DNA of 5,381 nucleotides from Candidatus Woesearchaeota archaeon. Its GTDB lineage: Archaea > Nanobdellota > Nanobdellia > Woesearchaeales > JACRKL01. The stretch spans positions 1-5,381 of the forward strand of contig JACRKK010000100.1 of assembly GCA_016219795.1 (NCBI GenBank), written 5' to 3'. The notes below the pieces were generated by a model. The model did not search any database. It was not told the DNA's origin and was given only the letters and a program-made list of their open reading frames with translations. Shown piece after piece: positions 1-5,381 of the stretch. The position numbers and the translations under genes are program-made. Each line of letters starts with the position of its first letter. Positions within the stretch are counted from its first letter, which is position 1.

Positions 1-123
1 AACACTTTTGAATGTAATTTCTGCGGTGCCAAATGGCACCGCTTAAAGCCAAGAATGACTTTGAGTGGAAAAATGGTTGATTTACCACCAAAACTAAGTA
101 GACTTTTAAAAAACAGAAAATAA
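1..123 (+). CDS. C-terminal end of an unidentified protein with a CxxC motif (partial)
   Basis: An open frame enters from the left edge and runs 40 codons to a TAA at 121-123. The visible tail begins NTFECNFCGAKWHRLKPR and ends in a basic stretch (LSRLLKNRK). The CNFCG pair followed by W and H looks like one knuckle of a zinc ribbon, in which two cysteines from each of two knuckles hold a zinc ion. The other pair would lie outside the window, so zinc binding is inferred. That the frame is coding is supported by its being open from base 1, by the protein-like composition of the tail, and by its ending just before the next gene's promoter. Too little remains to name a family. An RNA- or DNA-associated role would fit the basic tail but is not shown. 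Confidence 0.6.
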   Translation, partial: NTFECNFCGAKWHRLKPRMTLSGKMVDLPPKLSRLLKNRK

Positions 124-152
124 CTTTTCAATATCACCTTGCCTCCATAACA

Positions 153-160
153 TTTATATA
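153..160 (+). promoter_or_regulatory. Archaeal TATA box, promoter of the coiled-coil gene
   Basis: TTTATATA matches the archaeal TATA-box consensus. Archaeal transcription usually starts about 25-27 bases downstream of the box centre, which predicts a start near 183-184, directly at the ATG at 185. This supports a leaderless or nearly leaderless mRNA. It also argues against the in-frame GTG at 161, which directly abuts the box and would lie upstream of the transcript. A GGGAG at 171-175 could act as a ribosome-binding site only if transcription began further upstream than predicted. The upstream factor-B element is not distinctive. Confidence 0.65.
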
Positions 161-184
161 GTGCGAATACGGGAGAATAACTCC

Positions 185-1642
185 ATGGAACAGCTTGTCA
201 CCCAGGACAAAAAGCACAGGGCACAGGAAATCATCAACAGTGTCCTCATGCAAGTGCGCGACATACGCTATAAACTTCCGCGCTCATCTCTGGACGAACT
301 CTTCCCCGAATTCATCGTGCTCCTGCGCAAAACCTTAAAGCAGCTGCTTCAAATCCACCATGAATTCACCTATGAGGAACTAATCCATTTCTTAAAGAGA
401 AAAAAACTGGACGATTTTATCAGGAAAAAACTGACCCTGCTTCTTGAAAAGCTGTGTGGGATGGAATTTAAGGGCCAAAAAATAACCCTGAGCACCTTTG
501 AGAACCTAATCAACGATTTTGAGGCGCTGCTCTACGAATTCCAGGTGAGTGAAGGAGAGAATAATGAAAGCATCAAGGACAAGATCTTCGGCAAGAAGGA
601 ATTATCATCCCATCAATTAAAAGAACTCATTGATGAGGCAGGCATCGCATTAGAACATAAACATTACCATGATGTTGAGCAACTATACATGAAGATCATC
701 CAGATTTACAACCTCTTATCGCTCCAGGAAAAGGAAAAAATAGACCTTACACCAGATGAGATCCAAATTCTCAAACAGTGCAGAGAACTCAATCAGCAGC
801 TCTTCAAAGGAGAGAACCTGGATGCGGTATATGAAGAGATAGAAACCCACGAAAAGCAGCAGGAAGAAAAACACAGGGTCATGGAAGAAAAGCATGACCA
901 AATAGTCATGCAGGAAGAGCAGGTCAAAGAAAAAGAGATTATCGAACTCAACAAAGCAAGCGAGCTTCTGGAAAAAGAAAAAAACATGAAACGTAGGGAA
1001 TTGCGGCTGCAGCAGCGCGAGTCTGCAACAAAAGAACAGCTCAGCCAACTAGCAGCAAAAGAAAAGGAGCTTGCGCTCTTAAAAGAGAAAATAACCCAGT
1101 TCCAGAAAAGGAACAAAGCAGTAGAAGGCTCCCTGCTCTCAACCCAAGAAACTTTTGCAGACAAAGAAACAAAAATAGAGCAGCTGGAGAATGCCATTAC
1201 AGCCAAGAGGAAGCACATCCATGAACTCAAACAGCACATCCTTGGCAAGGCACATATTCCGCAGAAACAATATGTAAGACCAAAAATGCCCCTCCCTTCT
1301 CCAAAACAAAAGGATGTAGTAATCTACCGCCAGCTTCTTGCAAAATATAAGCAGCTCCCGCTTGAAGAGCGCAAAAAGCTCTATCCTGAACTACAAAAGT
1401 TCTTCATGAAAATAACGCCAAAAGCAACCCCTCTAAAGGAGGGGATGCAACCTGCACTCAAAAACATGCGCAGCCAGATTGCGCATTGCCGCAGGCTTGC
1501 CCAAGAAAAGAAAAAAACACAAGCTAAAGCATTGTACACCCAGCTCCTCAATACCTACAAACAGGCATCCATGCCTATACGCAAACAATTGTTTGAGGAC
1601 ATCACTGCACTTCACCAGTTGCTTGACGGACATCACCATTAA
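185..1642 (+). CDS. Cytoplasmic coiled-coil protein with YxxLLxxY helical repeats, function unknown
   Basis: This 485-residue protein is almost entirely helical, highly charged, and has no signal peptide or membrane segment, so it is probably cytoplasmic. ATG 185 is chosen over the in-frame GTG at 161 (which adds MRIRENNS) because a TATA box ends at 160. Residues 1-120 form a helical N-terminal domain with leucine- and aromatic-rich amphipathic segments. Residues about 143-207 hold one helical repeat with the core LYMKIIQIY. Residues about 214-352 are a long Glu/Lys/Gln-rich coiled coil. A Pro-rich linker (about 358-375) leads to two more repeats with cores IYRQLLAKY (380-388) and LYTQLLNTY (450-458), each followed by a second basic helix. 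The protein ends in GHHH. The repeats recall TPR-like helical hairpins I associate with DPANN proteins, but I recognise no named family. A scaffold or cytoskeleton-like role is a guess. The next gene follows after 55 bases on the same strand with its own promoter. Confidence 0.85.
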   Translation: MEQLVTQDKKHRAQEIINSVLMQVRDIRYKLPRSSLDELFPEFIVLLRKTLKQLLQIHHEFTYEELIHFLKRKKLDDFIRKKLTLLLEKLCGMEFKGQKITLSTFENLINDFEALLYEFQVSEGENNESIKDKIFGKKELSSHQLKELIDEAGIALEHKHYHDVEQLYMKIIQIYNLLSLQEKEKIDLTPDEIQILKQCRELNQQLFKGENLDAVYEEIETHEKQQEEKHRVMEEKHDQIVMQEEQVKEKEIIELNKASELLEKEKNMKRRELRLQQRESATKEQLSQLAAKEKELALLKEKITQFQKRNKAVEGSLLSTQETFADKETKIEQLENAITAKRKHIHELKQHILGKAHIPQKQYVRPKMPLPSPKQKDVVIYRQLLAKYKQLPLEERKKLYPELQKFFMKITPKATPLKEGMQPALKNMRSQIAHCRRLAQEKKKTQAKALYTQLLNTYKQASMPIRKQLFEDITALHQLLDGHHH

Positions 1643-1643
1643 C

Positions 1644-1651
1644 TTTATAAA
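1644..1651 (+). promoter_or_regulatory. Archaeal TATA box, promoter of the secreted protein gene
   Basis: TTTATAAA begins two bases after the stop codon of the preceding gene. A start site 25-27 bases downstream of its centre falls near 1674, giving a 5' leader of about 24 bases that contains the GAGGT site before ATG 1698. The large secreted protein therefore probably has its own promoter, although read-through from the upstream gene cannot be excluded. Confidence 0.55.
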
Positions 1652-1685
1652 TGAGCTCCGCCAGTAATCAACAACATTCCAAAAA

Positions 1686-1690
1686 GAGGT
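1686..1690 (+). promoter_or_regulatory. Shine-Dalgarno site of the secreted protein gene
   Basis: GAGGT is complementary to the ACCTC of the archaeal 16S rRNA 3' end and lies 7 bases before ATG 1698. It fixes the start immediately ahead of a good signal peptide. It contrasts with the leaderless-looking start of the preceding gene. Confidence 0.65.
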
Positions 1691-1697
1691 TTTCAGG

Positions 1698-4637
1698 ATG
1701 AAGGTGCTGCCAGTCTTATGCATAATCTTTCTTATCTCAGCTGTTGCTGTCTTCGCTGATGCAACATGCACCACTCCCCCTGCAACAAGATCACTCACCA
1801 CGACAGCTCTTGCAAACAGCCAGCTGGTGCAAAGCAGCATCTATAGCTACGCAGGAGGGAGTCTAGTGCAGGAGTCCTCTTCCTCACTGCCCGGTTTTCT
1901 TTCTCTCTTCCCAGAAGTAGTGGATGGAAAAATTACATTCACCAATTTCAACCTCATGGCAGATGCCTTTAGCATCCTCTACAGCGGAGGAACCTATACC
2001 AAAGAAGCCAGCCAGTATATACCATTCCTCTCACCGTCCGGTCTTGTCCTGCCTCTGGTTGCAGGACAAAATTCCGTAGACGGCACAAAAAGGGTATGGA
2101 GCGAATACCACAAAAACCTCCTGGGTATTTCCTATGCTGATGTCTACTTCTCTGATGGCACTACTACCCAAAAACTGACCGGAAGCGAGCAGGGTGTCTA
2201 CAACCTATTCCCCCAGATTCAGGGCAATTTCATTGTGTGGACAAAACTGACAGTAGATGATATGGCACTTGGCCCAACACCTACAACCGAGAATTACATT
2301 AGCCAAAGCTCAGCAGTCCCAGTTATACATACTATTTCCTTAGGCCAGGCACAGCAACTGAGAACTCCAGTAAAAGGAGTATTCCATCTCTTCAACTCCC
2401 TTAATGGAAATATGCTTGCCTTCAATTCATTCAAATTTTCATCTTCACCGGGAACAACTCTTGCCAGTTCAGCCATATGGCTTGTAGATTTGACCAACCC
2501 TGCCTCTTTGCAGGTGATATCCGTAGATGAACCAAACACCGTCCACGCGTTCCCTGCAGTCATAAGCCCCCATCAGGTCGCCTGGAACAGGATTACCATC
2601 CCTGGCCAGAACCAGCCTCCGCAACAGTCAGATATAGTGATCTTTGACATCAGAGGGATTCCCGCACCGTTTAGTATCAAACCATCACCAGGAGAATTTC
2701 ATATGTTCCCAAAAGCATTAAGTGGGGGTGGAGTAGTATGGACCAGGTTCAGGCTGAAAGACCCGGCAGGATTCATCAGTGCATCAAACCCTCTTGCCTC
2801 CCAGATTTATTATTATACTCCGTCAGACGGCATGAAAGCTGTTGATACGCTGACTGATAATGTCCTTGAACTATTCCCAGAGGAATCAGGTGGTAAAATT
2901 TATTTCACCAAAGCAACGCTTGATTTTACAAGTACCACGACAGACCTTTTCCCTGAAGGTGGTGATGAGTCCACCTTTAGAGGATATATCGCATCAAGAT
3001 ATTATTTCTGGAAACACTTTGTCACGACTATCAAGCCGTTTGGCTCAGTCGCCTTAAGTTTTGATGCTGGTTCATTCCCTTACTGGTCCACCCAGCTTGC
3101 TTCGTACACGATGGGCACTGCACAAACCCAAAGCACAACCCTATCAGGCATCAACCCCTCCTGCGGTGTGTTCTATAAGGCAGAAGGCACAGGAGTAAAT
3201 AGTGGAGAACTTCTGGTAACCACCATAGATGCCTCCAGCAGTTGTAATCCCCTTGCCACAACAACAAGGGATGTCTGTTGCCAGCCATCTGAATATGTGG
3301 ATGGTAATGGACAGTGCAGCAGTTGCCAGACCGGATGCCCGTATGGGGGCGCGTGCTACGCACAGGGCCAGACCACAGACACTGAAGATGCCTCTGCAGA
3401 TTTGGAAACCTGCCAGACTAGTGGACGGTACAAAGCAATGGCTGATGCTGACGAAAACCAGAATATCTGCACTTCCGGCACATGGATTGGCAATAGCAAT
3501 ACCTGCGACTTATGGGAACGATGGACCACCACAGAAACAAGCGTAGGAAGAGACGATTGCAATGATGCAGATAGTGGGATAGTGTCCCAGAACAACTATT
3601 GCTGCGGAGATGATCCAAACGAATATTATGTGACAACAACGGCAAATAGCCAGAGTGCCTGTTGTGCGCTACCGGCAGATTATTCTGTAGTCTATAACAA
3701 CGCCTGCTATTATTATACTGTCCCTGTGCGTCTGCGGGATGAATCCCAGGCAGAGGGATGCCTAAACAATGACTGCTGTGGTGACGGCCAGGACAATGAC
3801 GGAGACGGGAAAGTAGACAATGCTGATCCTGACTGCGATCCTGTAGATGGTTTCCTTGACACCTGCTATGTCAGCGATCAAGGATGTGATACTGATGCTT
3901 TTCTGTTTAAGGTTTCCAGCAATATCAATGCCCATGCAGAATCTCCTAATATTGCAGCAGGACAAAGCACCGAGGATTATTCCCTCTGCTGCAAAGTTTC
4001 AGGCATGGAAAACAGCTGCACTGATCCGACATCTGCCCAGATACTCAAGCTTTCCTCCTCAAAAAATGCTCAGGTAGGTGAACCAGACAAGGTTCCGGCA
4101 AACTACAACAGCCAGGTATGCATGTCATACAACAGCGCTTACTCCGCCACAAAAGTGCAATGTGGTTATGTGACCGGCTCTGAACCCTGTTCCACGCTAA
4201 ATAGATCTGCCTTCTGTGTAGCACGCATCTCCGATGAGACGAATGCCCACATCCAGCAATGCTATCCTGACGGTACAACCTTGCAGGGAGCATCGCTCTA
4301 CCCCATCAAAGTATGCTGCTGGAGTGATTTCAACCGATGTATAGATGCAGGCACTGGACAGCGTGATTCTGATATCTCAGGCTATTGCTGCGAACAGGAC
4401 AGCAGCCAGCCAATCTATAACTGGACCAAAGAAGGCGAGACTGACCCCTTCGCAGGTTACGGTAATCTCAAAGGATACGAAATAGACGCAAGCCAGCGCA
4501 ACATCAATGTGAGGACAGGCAATGTCTTAGAATGCTGCGGTGACGATATTTCTGAGAACACCAAAGTGCACGCTTGCGGCAGTGCAATAGCAGGTCCAGG
4601 CCCGCGGCTTCAGCCAGGAGACTGGGGCTGTTCGTAA
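1698..4637 (+). CDS. Secreted protein: beta-propeller-like repeats plus cysteine-rich NAH-repeat region
   Basis: This is a 979-residue exported protein. MKVL followed by a hydrophobic core (about 4-19) and VFA before D21 form a typical Sec signal peptide, with likely cleavage after A20. Residues about 64-440 contain seven related segments, most carrying a LFP-like turn, a Gly-containing loop and an aromatic/Thr strand (LFPEVVDGKITFT, LFPQIQGNFIVWT, MFPKALSGGGVVWT, LFPEESGGKIYFT). This resembles TolB-type propeller blades and probably makes one seven-bladed beta-propeller. No cysteine occurs from 25 to 488, whereas 489-978 holds 40, including eight adjacent CC pairs, so an oxidised extracellular disulfide-rich region is likely. 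That region has a CCGDDPNEYY motif (635-644), a MopE-like DDCNDAD (619-625), a calcium-type DxDxDGxxD loop (699-707) and three NAH-type repeats (about 734-874). There is no C-terminal membrane anchor or sorting signal. By domain type it is a surface or secreted binding protein; the ligand is unknown. It could instead be a truncated version of a longer protein. Confidence 0.88.
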   Translation: MKVLPVLCIIFLISAVAVFADATCTTPPATRSLTTTALANSQLVQSSIYSYAGGSLVQESSSSLPGFLSLFPEVVDGKITFTNFNLMADAFSILYSGGTYTKEASQYIPFLSPSGLVLPLVAGQNSVDGTKRVWSEYHKNLLGISYADVYFSDGTTTQKLTGSEQGVYNLFPQIQGNFIVWTKLTVDDMALGPTPTTENYISQSSAVPVIHTISLGQAQQLRTPVKGVFHLFNSLNGNMLAFNSFKFSSSPGTTLASSAIWLVDLTNPASLQVISVDEPNTVHAFPAVISPHQVAWNRITIPGQNQPPQQSDIVIFDIRGIPAPFSIKPSPGEFHMFPKALSGGGVVWTRFRLKDPAGFISASNPLASQIYYYTPSDGMKAVDTLTDNVLELFPEESGGKIYFTKATLDFTSTTTDLFPEGGDESTFRGYIASRYYFWKHFVTTIKPFGSVALSFDAGSFPYWSTQLASYTMGTAQTQSTTLSGINPSCGVFYKAEGTGVNSGELLVTTIDASSSCNPLATTTRDVCCQPSEYVDGNGQCSSCQTGCPYGGACYAQGQTTDTEDASADLETCQTSGRYKAMADADENQNICTSGTWIGNSNTCDLWERWTTTETSVGRDDCNDADSGIVSQNNYCCGDDPNEYYVTTTANSQSACCALPADYSVVYNNACYYYTVPVRLRDESQAEGCLNNDCCGDGQDNDGDGKVDNADPDCDPVDGFLDTCYVSDQGCDTDAFLFKVSSNINAHAESPNIAAGQSTEDYSLCCKVSGMENSCTDPTSAQILKLSSSKNAQVGEPDKVPANYNSQVCMSYNSAYSATKVQCGYVTGSEPCSTLNRSAFCVARISDETNAHIQQCYPDGTTLQGASLYPIKVCCWSDFNRCIDAGTGQRDSDISGYCCEQDSSQPIYNWTKEGETDPFAGYGNLKGYEIDASQRNINVRTGNVLECCGDDISENTKVHACGSAIAGPGPRLQPGDWGCS
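3897..4319 (+). repeat. Three NAH-type protein repeats within the secreted protein
   Basis: Three segments share a hydrophobic-K/R-hydrophobic-S strand followed by NA(H/Q) and end near a cysteine or CC pair. They are LFKVSSNINAHA (residues 736-747, ending at CC 764-765), ILKLSSSKNAQV (782-793, ending at C808), and VARISDETNAHI (841-852, ending at CC 873-874). Each is preceded by a cysteine 6 to 8 residues before the strand, or directly before it in the third copy. The spacing between the Asn residues is 46 and 59. The repeats are divergent at DNA level, so the duplication is old. Confidence 0.6.
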
Positions 4638-4678
4638 TAGAGTTCTGAATTTGTAGTTATAAGCTTTAAGACATAACC

Positions 4679-5239
4679 TTATTTTCCCAAAAGCGATTCT
4701 TCTAAAGCAGCTTCCGCATGGATCTCCAAGGTGTTCAAGAAGGGTACTCTACCATCTCCTTCTCTGAGGATTAAAGGAAGTTCTGTACATCCCAATATTA
4801 CTCCATCAACATCATACTTGTTGATAATCCTGAGAAGTTTCTCTTTTGTTGTCTCCTTAAATGTTCCAGCACACAATTCCTTAAAGATAAGGCTATTAAT
4901 CGTAGTTTGTTCATAATCAGATGGAGTCATAATGTCAATGCCATTTTTGTTGCAGATTTCAGGATAAAAACGAGACTGCATGGTGAATTTAATCCCTGTT
5001 AATAAAAGCTTCTTCATCCCTTTGCTTCTAGCTTTCTTTGCTGTTACCTCTGCAATATTAATTAAGGGGACTGTTACTCGTTGTTTAATTTGATCAAAAA
5101 ATGCATGAGGAGAATTAGCAGCAATTATGACAAAATCAACGCCTGCTCTTTCCAAAGCATTTATCCCTTCAACCATATATGCAACGTGTTTTTTTTCGTC
5201 ACCGCTATCCTCAGTATCTGTGAATGTTTGGAAATCCAT
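4679..5239 (-). CDS. Aspartate/glutamate racemase family protein, N-terminally truncated
   Basis: This family of two-domain enzymes interconverts L- and D-amino acids, usually with two catalytic cysteines and no cofactor. The open part from ATG 5239 has 186 residues, against about 230 for intact members. Family marks are VDFVIIAANSPHAFFDQI (34-51), the VPLINIAEVTA strand, LLLTGIKFTMQSRFY, the second catalytic motif LGCTELPLIL (Cys151), and FLNTLEIHAEAALE near the end. The first catalytic cysteine position (CANTxH in many members) is Ala40 here, as I recall for part of the family, so canonical two-cysteine racemization is unlikely. The same frame remains open and homologous-looking upstream (YFQKFWDYYYPEIVIFS, ending just before ATG 5239) but has no start codon. 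The Gly-rich first strand and loop (typically IGIIGGxGPE) is absent, and a palindrome lies there. The product is probably inactive or the gene is a pseudogene. It runs convergently to the secreted protein gene, 41 bases apart, and is more AT-rich than it. Confidence 0.75.
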   Translation of the reverse strand: MDFQTFTDTEDSGDEKKHVAYMVEGINALERAGVDFVIIAANSPHAFFDQIKQRVTVPLINIAEVTAKKARSKGMKKLLLTGIKFTMQSRFYPEICNKNGIDIMTPSDYEQTTINSLIFKELCAGTFKETTKEKLLRIINKYDVDGVILGCTELPLILREGDGRVPFLNTLEIHAEAALEESLLGK

Positions 5240-5296
5240 ACTAAAAATAACAATTTCAGGATAATAATAATCCCAAAATTTCTGGAAATACTGTAA

Positions 5297-5364
5297 AAAG
5301 AAAATCGGCCACCGCCGGTCAATAGACCGGCGGCATTCTCGCTTCGCTCGGGCCGATTTTCTTT
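5297..5364. repeat. 68-base nested palindrome (possible small palindromic element or bidirectional terminator)
   Basis: AAAGAAAATCGGCC at 5297-5310 is perfectly inverted as GGCCGATTTTCTTT at 5351-5364, giving a 14-bp outer stem. Inside is a second perfect hairpin, CCGCCGGTC (5312-5320), loop AATA, GACCGGCGG (5325-5333). A 17-base arm (5334-5350) with the tandem TCGCT TCGCT follows. The element is much more GC-rich than the racemase gene next to it. Both strands end the outer stem in a T-rich tract, so it could also work as a terminator hairpin in both directions. It lies where the first strand of the racemase should be encoded. Confidence 0.75.
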
Positions 5365-5381
5365 AACCCTGCGTTTTCCAT
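5352..5381 (-). pseudogene. Possible remnant of the racemase start codon region (MENAGLKKIG)
   Basis: Reading leftward from the window edge, ATG at 5381-5379 starts MENAGLKKIG. This looks like the beginning of an Asp/Glu racemase, whose members commonly start with a short leader and KKIGIIGG. The frame then enters the palindrome and stops at a TGA at 5321-5319. The downstream racemase sequence is in a different frame. The KKIG codons form part of the palindrome's right arm. If this is the true start, the gene is interrupted and frameshifted. The match is short, and it could instead be an unrelated peptide or part of an upstream gene in another frame. Confidence 0.4.

Noticed and set aside
23..42. 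Perfect 8-bp hairpin GCGGTGCC-AAAT-GGCACCGC
   Set aside because: It lies inside the coding end of the upstream gene, some 80 bases before its stop, and encodes CGAKWHR next to the CxxC motif. There is no T-tract, so it is not a terminator; codon content explains it well enough.
716..1248. Two long antisense open frames over the coiled-coil gene
   Set aside because: They are rich in Phe, Leu and Ser because they read the complement of Glu/Lys/Gln codons of the coiled coil. No promoter or ribosome-binding site is seen, so they are shadows.
3151..3645. Several open frames on both strands over the cysteine-rich region
   Set aside because: The secreted protein's frame shows clear repeated motifs here, while the overlapping frames have low-complexity, motif-free translations and no start signals.
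4638..4685. Terminator between the convergent genes
   Set aside because: Only a short AAGCTT palindrome and a four-base T run (4682-4685) are visible. This is too weak to call, though transcription of both genes must end near here.
5261..5270. TATA-like TTATTATTAT on the minus strand, spaced for a leaderless start at ATG 5239
   Set aside because: On the minus strand it encodes the YYY of a family-like YYYPEIVIF segment, so it is more simply coding sequence. A weak promoter formed by chance cannot be excluded.
1..5381. CRISPR array, tRNA, rRNA, insertion sequence or defence operon
   Set aside because: No regularly spaced direct repeats, tRNA-like cloverleaf with conserved loops, rRNA-like sequence, transposase motifs or known defence domains were seen on either strand.

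Overview
The window looks archaeal, and more specifically like a DPANN-type archaeon (Woesearchaeota/Pacearchaeota-like); this is inference. The evidence is A/T-rich TATA boxes at archaeal spacing (one giving a leaderless start), a short GAGGT ribosome-binding site, and two proteins of a style I associate with those lineages. One is a cytoplasmic coiled-coil protein with YxxLLxxY helical repeats. The other is a large secreted protein with vicinal CC pairs, a CCGDD motif, NAH repeats and a DxDxDG calcium loop. No RNA gene, CRISPR array, insertion sequence or classical defence gene is visible.

Layout: (1) 1-123, + strand: the last 40 codons of an upstream gene with a C-terminal CxxC motif. (2) 124-184: promoter gap with a TATA box at 153-160. 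(3) 185-1642, + strand: a 485-residue soluble helical/coiled-coil protein of unknown function. (4) 1643-1697: a short gap holding a TATA box next to the stop codon and a GAGGT ribosome-binding site. (5) 1698-4637, + strand: a 979-residue secreted protein with a signal peptide, a probable seven-bladed beta-propeller with no cysteine, and a C-terminal half with 40 cysteines. (6) 4638-4678: a 41-base gap between convergent genes, without a convincing terminator. (7) 4679-5239, - strand: an aspartate/glutamate racemase-family protein lacking its N-terminus. (8) 5240-5381: racemase-frame sequence that still looks homologous, then a 68-base GC-rich palindrome, then a possible remnant of the racemase start (MENAGLKKIG) at the window edge.

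The genes do not form an obvious pathway. Genes 2 and 3 are tandem, but each has its own promoter-like sequence. The large exported protein is probably a cell-surface or secreted binding protein. The coiled-coil protein has no signal peptide or membrane segment and probably acts in the cytoplasm. The racemase is separate in strand and in base composition (about 37% GC by hand count over sampled lines, against mid-40s on average for the neighbour). The most interesting points are the palindrome that appears to interrupt the racemase 5' end, the sharp two-part design of the secreted protein with its three NAH repeats, and the repeated helical motif on both sides of the coiled coil.
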